46,844 nucleotides of DNA from Bacteroidales bacterium. Lineage in GTDB: Bacteria > Bacteroidota > Bacteroidia > Bacteroidales > F082. Below the pieces are notes generated by a model, which was not told the DNA's origin, searched no databases, and saw only the letters and a program-made list of their open reading frames with translations. This document shows, piece after piece, positions 17,137-24,940 of the stretch (position 1 is the first letter of the stretch; the number at the start of each line of letters is the position of its first letter). The DNA is taken from positions 1 through 46,844 of the forward strand of contig JAQVLA010000022.1 of assembly GCA_028704385.1 (NCBI GenBank). The letters run 5' to 3'. Made by a program: the position numbers and the translations under genes.

Positions 17137-18330
17137 ATGACAAGGATTTTCATCATTTCCATTTTAATGCTTCAATCATTTGTGATTAAGGCACAACAAC
17201 CCATTCAGGTATATCATAGTTATCAATATACAATTTTTTCAGCGTATTGGCAGGATAGCCTCTCATTTGAAGTGGCCGTTCCGGATGCATTGTATTTTAC
17301 TAAAACTAATCAGTCGTTTCCCTTGCTTATTTTGTTCGATCAGCAAAACCGAACAGGCTTTGAATATCACCTGCAGGGCATAAACTTATTACATGGTGTT
17401 GGAGCACAAATTCCCGGAATACTGGTTGCCGGCCTGCCTTTTGATCCTCAAAAGCGTTTGCGATTAACTGACACAGAGATTTATAAAGACGGCCTGAATG
17501 GCTTGGAATGTACAGCTAACCTGATTTTTAATGAGTTGATTCCGCTTATTGAAAATGAAATAGCTCCGGTTAGTTTTTTGATGGTTGCCGGCCATTCCCG
17601 AACTGCCTGGCTGGTGAATTACCTATTAGCCAATTATCCGGAAAGGATTAGTGCTGCTGGTAGTTTTAGTGGTTTTTTTGAATCAAATGAGGTGAAAACA
17701 CAATTGCTCAATCTGGTGTCAAAATCTGATACTAATATGGTTTACTACTTAATGACGAGCGGAGAGAGTTTTGAGGAACAACCCTATCTTGAATCAAACA
17801 ATTCAATGGCTGATGCGTTTGAAAAGTTATTGGTGAAGGAAGATTTCAAATGGGAGATGGAGGTTTTTCCCGCTGCAAATCATATTACTAATTATGCGCT
17901 CTCGGTCCCTGTGTTTCTGACAAGATTTTTTAGTGATTATAATCAAATTATGGGCGAATGGTTTGAATGGAAACAGGATTCATTGCATGGCATTCAGGCA
18001 GCACAAGAACTTGAAAATGATTTTATCAATCTCCCCTACCCTTTGTCGCCACAACTGGTACATATTTATTCACTTGCAAGTCATTACTTTAATCAGAATG
18101 ATTATCAAACGGTCATCTGTTTTATTGAAACCGGATTGAAATATTATCCAAAGGAACCCGGTTTAAAGCTTTTTGAAGCGGAACTTTATGCTTTGTCAGG
18201 CGATTCTTCCAGGGCAAAGCAGTTGCTTATTGAGTATGACGAACTGATAAAAAACCCTGCCATTAAACCGGATGAAAAGGCTGAGTTAAACGATTGGTAC
18301 GAATCGGTAATACTGGAGTTAAAAGACTAA
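17137..18330 (+). CDS. Secreted alpha/beta-hydrolase (esterase D-like) with TPR-like C-terminus
   Basis: From the ATG at 17137 the protein (397 residues) begins with a signal peptide, MTRIFIISILMLQSFVIKA. An earlier ATG at 17086 would put a charged stretch before it. The central region resembles the PF00756 putative-esterase family: VAGHSRTA carries the nucleophile Ser in G-x-S-x, and AANHIT near residue 265 supplies the likely catalytic His. The acidic residue is not assigned. The final about 120 residues (IYSLASHYFNQNDYQ onward) form helical TPR-like repeats. Family members hydrolyse acyl esters or siderophores; the substrate here is unknown. It is probably periplasmic. Confidence 0.8.
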   Translation: MTRIFIISILMLQSFVIKAQQPIQVYHSYQYTIFSAYWQDSLSFEVAVPDALYFTKTNQSFPLLILFDQQNRTGFEYHLQGINLLHGVGAQIPGILVAGLPFDPQKRLRLTDTEIYKDGLNGLECTANLIFNELIPLIENEIAPVSFLMVAGHSRTAWLVNYLLANYPERISAAGSFSGFFESNEVKTQLLNLVSKSDTNMVYYLMTSGESFEEQPYLESNNSMADAFEKLLVKEDFKWEMEVFPAANHITNYALSVPVFLTRFFSDYNQIMGEWFEWKQDSLHGIQAAQELENDFINLPYPLSPQLVHIYSLASHYFNQNDYQTVICFIETGLKYYPKEPGLKLFEAELYALSGDSSRAKQLLIEYDELIKNPAIKPDEKAELNDWYESVILELKD

Positions 18331-18331
18331 A

Positions 18332-18365
18332 AAAACCGCTTCATTTGTTGCTTTGAAGCGGTTTT
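18332..18365. terminator. Bidirectional terminator between convergent genes
   Basis: A 12-bp perfect stem, aaaaccgcttca (18332-18343) with tgaagcggtttt (18354-18365), has A-runs before and T-runs after. It serves the hydrolase gene on the plus strand and the convergent gene ending at 18399. Confidence 0.85.
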
Positions 18366-18398
18366 GCGGTAGGGAGATCTTTATGAATTCAGAACAAA

Positions 18399-18959
18399 TT
18401 ACTTTTTATCTGATTTCAGTTTTTGATCTAAGTTGTTTTCCTTCATTTCAATTTTCTGAAGCGCAGTTTTATACTCTTCTTCTGTAATTTTTCCTTTTTG
18501 TTTCAATTCATTAAGTTCAGCTTTTCTTTTAGCGATTTCAGTGGATTTTTCACTCATCACTTGTTTTTCGCTGTTCTTTGAAGTTTTCAACTCATCACTT
18601 TTGGCATCAAGGGTGCTTTTAGAACCTTGTTTTGAATCTGAAGGATCTTGTTGATTGAGTTGCTTTTTGGCTTCTTCTTTTTTTTGAGTTTCGAGTGCTT
18701 CTTTGCGCAGCTTTTCGTTACGCAATTTCTCTTCTTTCGCTTTAGATTCTGACTTAGTTTGTTCAATTTTTTCTGTTCCGATGGTAGCCTTTTTTTCAGT
18801 TTCTTTCTTCAGGCTGCTTTCGGAAGCTTCTTTCTTTTGTGTTTTGCTCGTCGAGATTTGAGCAAAGGTCTGTTGGCTAATGCTTACCAGGCCAAAAACA
18901 ACAAAAGTCATTACCGAAATCTTCAGTAACGACCTTAAAGTTTTAATGTTTGTTTTCAT
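18399..18959 (-). CDS. Exported, highly charged helical protein with SHOCT-like tail
   Basis: The 186-residue protein has a signal peptide ending near QTFAQ (residues 30-34). About 110 residues of Lys/Glu/Ser/Gln-rich low-complexity sequence are likely to be extended helix or coiled coil. The last 40 residues, KRKAELNELKQKGKITEEEY and onward, look like a SHOCT (short C-terminal) oligomerisation motif, with the usual leucine-spacer-G-x-I-T-x-E-E-Y pattern. Function is unknown; an envelope structural or cell-surface spacer role is only a guess. It is transcribed away from the T9SS cargo gene upstream, with a strong terminator between them. Confidence 0.75.
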   Translation of the reverse strand: MKTNIKTLRSLLKISVMTFVVFGLVSISQQTFAQISTSKTQKKEASESSLKKETEKKATIGTEKIEQTKSESKAKEEKLRNEKLRKEALETQKKEEAKKQLNQQDPSDSKQGSKSTLDAKSDELKTSKNSEKQVMSEKSTEIAKRKAELNELKQKGKITEEEYKTALQKIEMKENNLDQKLKSDKK

Positions 18960-18986
18960 TTGATTTGAGTTTTAAATTATTAAATA

Positions 18987-19013
18987 TGCTTCTCCGGACG
19001 TGCCGGAGAAGCA
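18987..19013 (-). terminator. Terminator hairpin of the T9SS cargo gene
   Basis: The 11-bp perfect GC-rich stem tgcttctccgg (18987-18997) with ccggagaagca (19003-19013) has a 5-base loop, 8 bases after the stop codon at 19022. On the minus strand it is followed by AT-rich sequence, not a pure T-run. Confidence 0.65.
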
Positions 19014-19021
19014 ATGAAATT

Positions 19022-21955
19022 CTAATTGATAACTAATTTTTTCACCTTACCATATTTGTGTGTTCCCATGCGGATTATGTACACACCTGGTGATGCATAC
19101 GACATATCAAGTGGGTAAGTATAGCGATCATTGATGTAGGGCACTTTGTTTTCTACAAGATTAATCCCCAGACTGTTGTGAAGATTTATCAACACTTGGG
19201 TAGTAAGCTTTTCTGAAATAAATGACACTTCATACTGCTTATTTCCCAAATGGACAAGTTCAAGTTCGCTATCCATTTCGGGTAGTGCAATAGTTCCTGT
19301 TGGCAGAACAATATTAAGCATATAGTCTTCTGTTTCGCCATACTCTGTTTCTGCACAGGCATCATCTGGTACGCCGGCATTCCAGTTGGTTTTGATGCGC
19401 ATCAAATGTTCACCCAGTTGAGCATCTTCAGCGATGACAAAAGTGAGTGTATCAGTATATTCACCACTACTTTGACCATCAGCAATTTCGTGGTTATCAA
19501 TGATTAATTCATCCATGTCGAAAATAAAATCATCATTAAAATCAACCCATACACGTACAAACTCATTTCCATAACCAACGGTCAGGATCAGTTCATTGGA
19601 TGAGCCGGTTTCGATGTCAGTACTCATTTCGGTGAAATCATTATAGCCATTCTCACTACATTCCGACTCATTGATCAAATCCCGGAGCTCAACATAAAGA
19701 ATAGCATCTCCTGATCCGCAATTAGATTCCGGCTGACAATTCGACTTTATTATGGTTACCGCAGTGGTGTCATTACTTAAATCGGAATCACCTTCCAATG
19801 AGGTATATGCCAGCAGGTTATAAGCTCCCAAAGCTGAAAAATCAGCGGCGGTTTCAAAGTCGTAACTTGCTTCAGAATTGGCATAAAGCGTATCCATAAA
19901 AGTTTCGGTTACTATCGTGCCATCCAGATCGTATATCACTTCAAACTCTGTTTGATCTGCAGCACCAAAGTTGGTAAGTTTGATGCTTATTTTTTCTTCC
20001 TGAGTGAGGCCTGTTCCTGATTCAGGGCTGGTGATTTCAGTAACTCCAATGTCATTGCTGTAGAGGTGTATAATGGAAACAGCAAGACTATCATTTAAGC
20101 GGTTCTCATCAGCTTCCAGGGCTGTGAAAACTGTGAGATCAAAGGTTTCACCCACAGCACTCATATCAAAAGTAGCTGCAAAAGTATAATTTACTGATTC
20201 GCCGGCAGGAAGTGTTTCTGCAAACATTTCATAGATGGTGTCTGTTCCTGTCAGGAAATAGCCAACAGGAATACTATCCACATCTTCAGTTCCGAAATTA
20301 AAAATATTAATGGTGATTGCCTGTTCTTCCAAAAGCTCACCACTAACAGGCTCAACAACTTCAACAATGCCAACGTCATTGGCCAGATCAGAAGCAATCT
20401 GAAATACACCAACCACATCAGTTCGCTGATTATTATTGAAATATTCGGCAATATGCCAAAAGGTCATATCGTCTGCCGGATCCAGCGTTAAATGTACATA
20501 GTCGGCCAATCGATTCGATGGATTATTGGAATTTCCTTGTGCAATCAAGGTTTCGTCCACGGTCATTGTTCCCAGGGGATCAGAAGCATACCGTCCGGTA
20601 AAATAGATGGCAATGCTCTCGGATGTGCTTACCGTTGTATAAGCTAAGGCAATATTACCCTGTCCGTCCATGGCCATACTGCCCGAAAAAGCATCTTTAT
20701 TGTTGTAGGGAGAAATATAAGTTCCTTCCTGATAGATTTCCCAGGGAGCATCATCGCCATATTGACGCATCTCGAACCAGCGAATACCGGCTAATTCAGC
20801 TGATGATCCGTCAGTATCAACAACAAAGTTGAATAATGCGGTATTATATCCCGGAAATCTGCGGTATTGCGCCTGTTGCATCACAGTAGCCTGCAAAATA
20901 TCAATATTAGGTCCGGATGGTTGTGGCCTGTTCGAAAAAGAACCACCATCAAAAACGGAGATAAATGGTGTTGTTGGCACTTCAATGGCTTGTGAAATTT
21001 CTGAGTTGGCAGGAGTTTCCCAGTCAATATTCAAAGTCCAGAGTTTGATATGGTCTTCCGAAACACCGCTCCAGGCGTCATCCTGAAGATAAACTACAGT
21101 GGCATTTCCAGCCGGTGGAAGGTCACCATTAGTTACATTGAAAAACTGAGGGCTGTAAAAACCTGAGGTACGAATTCCGGGAAGCGGGAAACCCAAAAAT
21201 TGTGGGGTTTCTCCATTCAGCACTGCATCTCTTTCGATCACAAAAACCCGGTTGGTAGAACCGATATTGGCAGTTACATAATAACCATCAGACCAGATCG
21301 AAAATTTCGGATAGTCAGGAAATTGTCCTGTTGTGAGGCCTGTAGTATATACATACCAATCATCATTCACAGGATCAGGGCCAGCCGAAATAGCAAAATT
21401 GAGGCCATTTGGCGAAAAATCAAACTCGGTGATGATGTATCTGTCGGCAGCTGCATCGTACAGCATGATGGGGTCGCCGGATGTGTTGCCCGGAAAAATC
21501 GTAGCCAAAGACGCAGCCGGGGTAAGAGGTTCGCCATTCTTGTCGAAAATACGAAAGCCTACGTTCCATCCACCCAGATAGTGATTAGGGCCAACAGCTC
21601 CGGTTGGGTCACTTGGTGTATAGCTCGATACATTAGCATTAAAAACCATCAACGGATCGCGTCCCGCTTTGCGTGCAACTTTTGTTTGCTGCGAAACAAG
21701 CGGATCATCGCCTTTGGGTAAGCCTTTTCCAGGCACGGTCATATTCGCTCCGGCACGTTTGGGCTGTCCCATTCGTAAGGGTTCGTTAGGATCTTGTGCT
21801 ACAAAAGTCCCATTTTGGATCTGTTTTGCAATACTTGGCACAACTCGGGGTGCCGGCAATTTTTTAATCAAACTTGGTGCTGATTTTTCGTTTTGTCCAA
21901 TGCTGATCACTGGCAAAAACAACACGATTGCGAGATAACTTAAAAAAGATTTCAT
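19022..21955 (-). CDS. T9SS-secreted multidomain protein (CARDB, GEVED, type A CTD)
   Basis: The start is placed at 21955, giving signal peptide MKSFLSYLAIVLFLPVISIG; an earlier ATG at 21994 adds 13 unlikely residues. A large N-terminal region of about 500 residues (YTPSDPTGAVGPNHYL, later WEIYQEGTYISPYNNKDAF) resembles a beta-propeller-like ectodomain. Two CARDB-type Ig-like repeats follow (DVGIVEVVEPVSG and DIGVTEITSPESG), then a GEVED domain with its YGETEDYML motif. The last about 75 residues are a type A T9SS sorting domain (GVYIIRM...KVKKLVIN). The protein should be exported through the Sec and T9SS pathways to the cell surface. Substrate is unknown. Confidence 0.9.
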   Translation of the reverse strand: MKSFLSYLAIVLFLPVISIGQNEKSAPSLIKKLPAPRVVPSIAKQIQNGTFVAQDPNEPLRMGQPKRAGANMTVPGKGLPKGDDPLVSQQTKVARKAGRDPLMVFNANVSSYTPSDPTGAVGPNHYLGGWNVGFRIFDKNGEPLTPAASLATIFPGNTSGDPIMLYDAAADRYIITEFDFSPNGLNFAISAGPDPVNDDWYVYTTGLTTGQFPDYPKFSIWSDGYYVTANIGSTNRVFVIERDAVLNGETPQFLGFPLPGIRTSGFYSPQFFNVTNGDLPPAGNATVVYLQDDAWSGVSEDHIKLWTLNIDWETPANSEISQAIEVPTTPFISVFDGGSFSNRPQPSGPNIDILQATVMQQAQYRRFPGYNTALFNFVVDTDGSSAELAGIRWFEMRQYGDDAPWEIYQEGTYISPYNNKDAFSGSMAMDGQGNIALAYTTVSTSESIAIYFTGRYASDPLGTMTVDETLIAQGNSNNPSNRLADYVHLTLDPADDMTFWHIAEYFNNNQRTDVVGVFQIASDLANDVGIVEVVEPVSGELLEEQAITINIFNFGTEDVDSIPVGYFLTGTDTIYEMFAETLPAGESVNYTFAATFDMSAVGETFDLTVFTALEADENRLNDSLAVSIIHLYSNDIGVTEITSPESGTGLTQEEKISIKLTNFGAADQTEFEVIYDLDGTIVTETFMDTLYANSEASYDFETAADFSALGAYNLLAYTSLEGDSDLSNDTTAVTIIKSNCQPESNCGSGDAILYVELRDLINESECSENGYNDFTEMSTDIETGSSNELILTVGYGNEFVRVWVDFNDDFIFDMDELIIDNHEIADGQSSGEYTDTLTFVIAEDAQLGEHLMRIKTNWNAGVPDDACAETEYGETEDYMLNIVLPTGTIALPEMDSELELVHLGNKQYEVSFISEKLTTQVLINLHNSLGINLVENKVPYINDRYTYPLDMSYASPGVYIIRMGTHKYGKVKKLVIN

Positions 21956-21981
21956 AGAATTTTTTGATAGAATAATATGCG

Positions 21982-21989
21982 CAAACATA
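21982..21989 (-). promoter_or_regulatory. -7 element TATGTTTG of the T9SS cargo gene
   Basis: The minus strand reads TATGTTTG, an exact TAnnTTTG, 26 bases before the ATG at 21955. This supports the shorter start, since the longer one (21994) would lie upstream of the promoter. Confidence 0.6.
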
Positions 21990-22127
21990 AACAATAATTT
22001 AGAATGACTTTAAATTATTGAAAATATCTTGTTGGTTATCAGTGTAAACAATTCGTTATATCGATGAATATCAGATAAATAAAAAAAATGACTTAATCAA
22101 CTTCTATGCAACTGTTTCAAAATATCT

Positions 22128-22574
22128 CTAAAGAGTCAATACCATTTTATATCCATCGGCCCCATCCTTATAGTACTGAGTTAACAGTTCACTGACCTTA
22201 AAACCCTTTTGCTGATAGAGTGAAATTGCGGCTTGATTAATGGTTTTCACTTCAAGTGAAATTTTTGAACAAGCCATTTCTGAAGCAGTTTGTATGGCTT
22301 TGTCCAAAAATGAAGAAGCCAGGCCTTTACCCCTGAAATCAGGATGTATTGCAATTGCGTATATTCTGATTACAGAAACATTTTTGCGTAGAAGCAGTAT
22401 CATATAACCTGCAACAATTTTGTTGTGGAGAAAAATGTAAAAAGGATTTTGCGAACGAATAAGATAACGCATTTGCCTGATATTGAATGCATCTGTTCCA
22501 AAACTCATTTGCTCAATCTGTATGATAGCCGGGAGATGTTCCAGGTGTGCATTAACAAGTTTTTCAGTTGCCAT
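22128..22574 (-). CDS. GNAT N-acetyltransferase (RimI-like)
   Basis: The 148-residue protein from ATG 22574 has a complete GNAT fold: the acceptor-side helix QIEQMSFGTDAF, beta-strands with VIRIYAIAIHPDFRGKGLAS holding the acetyl-CoA pyrophosphate loop (R/Q-x-x-G-x-G/A), and C-terminal NQAAISLYQQKGF. The layout matches RimI-type protein N-terminal or small-molecule acetyltransferases. It overlaps the end of the upstream RLAN/ATP-grasp ligase by 11 bp, so it is translationally coupled. RLAN-type ligases are known to sit next to GNAT enzymes, suggesting the two act on one peptide or amide product. Confidence 0.85.
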   Translation of the reverse strand: MATEKLVNAHLEHLPAIIQIEQMSFGTDAFNIRQMRYLIRSQNPFYIFLHNKIVAGYMILLLRKNVSVIRIYAIAIHPDFRGKGLASSFLDKAIQTASEMACSKISLEVKTINQAAISLYQQKGFKVSELLTQYYKDGADGYKMVLTL

Positions 22575-24045
22575 GAGCATAATGTTTGCGTTCCAGTCTG
22601 TCTAAAAGCTCCCTGAGTATCATGCGATAGAGTTCGTCACCTAAAATTGCGTCCTCCACACCGGAATCAATAGAAGGATTGTCATTTACTTCTATGATTA
22701 CGGATTTATCCTCAATCGCTTTTACATCAACACCATAAAGGCCTTTTCCGATAGCGTTGGCGGCATCCAGGGCATTTCTCAAAACATGTTTGGGTACTTT
22801 ATGCACCGGAACTGTTTCGAAAGAACCAGTTTGTGATTTTCCGGAATCGTTGTGGTGATATATCTGCCAATGTCCTCTGGCCATGAAGTATTTACAGGCG
22901 AATAAGGGCGATCCATTCAAGACTCCGATACGCCAATCGAAGCTGGTTGGTAAAAACTCCTGAGCCAGGACGATGGCTGTTTTCTGATACAGAACATCCA
23001 GAATTTTCTGATAATCTTCATCCGAAGCGGCTTTACCCATGCCATGCGAAAATGAGCCATCCGGCACCTTTAACACAATGGGCGAGCCTAATATTTGGGT
23101 GATTTCGGCCCAGCTGTATGGATCTGACCTAAATATCAATTCAGATTTTGGTGTCGGGATTTCTTCCTTGTCGAGTAGCTCCTTCAAATACACCTTGTTT
23201 GTACATCTGATAATTGAAAGTGGATCGTCAATTACGACCATATCAGCTTGTTGCGCTTGTTGGGCAAGCCTGTAAGTGATATGATTAAGAGAGGTGGTCT
23301 GGCGAATAAACAAAGCATCATATTCCATCAGCCGGTGTGCTTCCTGTGCGGTGATCAGTTCGGCATTGATCTGCAATTTTCTGGCCTGGTTTATAAACTG
23401 ATTCAAGGCCGTTTTGTTGCTGGGGGGTAGTGTTTCATTGGGGTCATAAAGTATAGCCAGGTCATAACGTGAAGGCCTTTTGCTACGTGGCTGGCGCCAA
23501 ACTCTTTTGCTAAAGTTGTCAAGGGCCTGAGCAAAAGCATCTTGCTGATCATCAGTAAGATCATCCAGTCCGAGAGGTTTTATATTTTCAATTTGATTCT
23601 TTTCTCTTACAGCAAACTGAACCCTTAACATCGGGCAGGGATTTTGCTCAAAGACGTATCGTGCCACCTTTTCCATGGCGGGCTCAGTGCAGGTCCCGAA
23701 AAAAATATCGAGCAAAACCCTGTCACCCTCCTGCTTATTGTTTGCCATGAACCATTTGTGGGTCAACTTTTGCATTTGATAGTCGAGTCGCATTACGGCG
23801 CCTGACTCAAGCCTGTTGATCACTTCGATATCCGGAAGTACCTTATGTCCTCTGGCCTGGGCCAATAATGAACAATAATAACCCTCGGAGTGATAATCGA
23901 GTTTACTACATAGGTTGATTACAAAAAAATGCTTCTGGTTCAGCTCTTGATTCTTAAGGTATTCACCTGAAGTTAAGATACTTTCAGTATCATAATAGGG
24001 TTTCCATTGATCGAGTTCGTCCAGAATAAGTATTGTTGAAAGCAT
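22564..24045 (-). CDS. RimK-like ATP-grasp ligase with N-terminal RLAN domain
   Basis: The N-terminal about 200 residues (LSTILILDELDQWKPYYDTE onward) match the RLAN domain that precedes some RimK-like ATP-grasp enzymes. The ATP-grasp part covers residues about 290-490, with nucleotide-binding VLKVPDGSFSHGMGKA in the glycine-rich loop, VLAQEFLPTSFDWRIGV, and the metal-ligand block IIEVNDNPS near 450-458. ATP-grasp ligases join a carboxylate to an amine; RimK adds glutamate to ribosomal S6. The substrate here is unknown and RLAN may supply a second activity. At 493 residues it is full length for the RLAN-RimK group. It is the first gene of a two-gene unit with the GNAT gene. Confidence 0.88.
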   Translation of the reverse strand: MLSTILILDELDQWKPYYDTESILTSGEYLKNQELNQKHFFVINLCSKLDYHSEGYYCSLLAQARGHKVLPDIEVINRLESGAVMRLDYQMQKLTHKWFMANNKQEGDRVLLDIFFGTCTEPAMEKVARYVFEQNPCPMLRVQFAVREKNQIENIKPLGLDDLTDDQQDAFAQALDNFSKRVWRQPRSKRPSRYDLAILYDPNETLPPSNKTALNQFINQARKLQINAELITAQEAHRLMEYDALFIRQTTSLNHITYRLAQQAQQADMVVIDDPLSIIRCTNKVYLKELLDKEEIPTPKSELIFRSDPYSWAEITQILGSPIVLKVPDGSFSHGMGKAASDEDYQKILDVLYQKTAIVLAQEFLPTSFDWRIGVLNGSPLFACKYFMARGHWQIYHHNDSGKSQTGSFETVPVHKVPKHVLRNALDAANAIGKGLYGVDVKAIEDKSVIIEVNDNPSIDSGVEDAILGDELYRMILRELLDRLERKHYAHGN

Positions 24046-24064
24046 AAATGTATCAAAGATTAAA

Positions 24065-24727
24065 TTAATTCTTACCGATTAACCGGTTTAACGTAAAGCC
24101 ACAGAGATAAGGATCGTCTGAAATTTCTGTTTTGGTAATGGTACCGACTTGTAAATCAGAATTTAGAAGATTGCTGGAACCAGCGTGTGCGGATATAGAA
24201 AAATTCTCCAATGGGAAATATTCTCCATAAGGATTATATCCTACAGAAAAATCCCGGCTATTGAGCAGATGCAAACATACACTGGGGTCATTGCAGCTAA
24301 CCTTAGAAGAATCTATCAGTAAGTGATCCTCGGCTAAAGTTGATGTCAGTATTTCACTTAAAGTATATTCACCAGTCTTGAATTTGCCAGCTGTTGTATG
24401 ATCGGTAAAACAACTTCTTTTCTTATAATCTGCTGTTTTTGGCAAATCAATTACTACATAAGTTACGTCGATACTTAAATCCATTTTTTCGGATAAACCA
24501 AACCTTAATAACAAATCAGGAAAGGCGTTTGTTTCAAAGTCATGACTTTCTTCCGGATTGCTTTTTCTAAATTCAAAACCTGCCTCCACCAGATCAATTT
24601 TGCCAGAGACAAAGGTAACGCCAGTTCCGGTTCCAGGCCGGGTTGAATTAAAAGTATGCGCTTCAGAAAGTGAAGCCTGCAAACAGAAACTCAAAAATGC
24701 AAACACTGATAACTTCTTATTATTCAT
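24065..24727 (-). CDS. Exported protein related to outer-membrane transporter (Phenol_MetA_deg-like), probably truncated
   Basis: From ATG 24727 it encodes 220 residues beginning with a signal peptide (MNNKKLSVFAFLSFCLQASLSEA). The front part STRPGTGTGVTFVSGKIDL, EAGFEFR, FPDLLLRFGLSEKMDLSID resembles the first beta-strands of the putative outer-membrane transporter family in PF13557. Instead of continuing as a beta-barrel, the last 110 residues hold a Cys-rich and Ser-rich segment and end in CGFTLNRLIGKN, with no aromatic terminal residue of an outer-membrane barrel. It may be a shortened or rearranged copy. It is followed 19 bp later by the ligase gene on the same strand. Confidence 0.65.
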   Translation of the reverse strand: MNNKKLSVFAFLSFCLQASLSEAHTFNSTRPGTGTGVTFVSGKIDLVEAGFEFRKSNPEESHDFETNAFPDLLLRFGLSEKMDLSIDVTYVVIDLPKTADYKKRSCFTDHTTAGKFKTGEYTLSEILTSTLAEDHLLIDSSKVSCNDPSVCLHLLNSRDFSVGYNPYGEYFPLENFSISAHAGSSNLLNSDLQVGTITKTEISDDPYLCGFTLNRLIGKN

Positions 24728-24907
24728 CTGTTTAAGCTTCAATTCAGATGTCTGATAGCTGATAAAATTCTTAGCGAAGGTATTAATTTGAATGCAACAA
24801 ACATCAGAAAAATTGATCTGAACTATTTCGAAAACAATATCGGATTAGAATCATTTTAAATTAGCCTCGTTTAGAGGCTGATATCTTCCTGATAAGCCTA
24901 AAATAAG

Positions 24908-24915
24908 TAAGTTTG
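24908..24915 (+). promoter_or_regulatory. -7 element TAAGTTTG of the acyl-CoA dehydrogenase gene
   Basis: An exact TAnnTTTG lies 25 bases before the ATG at 24941. No clear -33. Confidence 0.5.
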
Positions 24916-24940
24916 CCTGCAAACTAAATTTCAAGTTAAT

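Noticed and set aside
21200-21721. 173-residue plus-strand reading frame inside the T9SS cargo gene
   Set aside because: It is antisense to a long, domain-bearing gene and has no recognisable motif.
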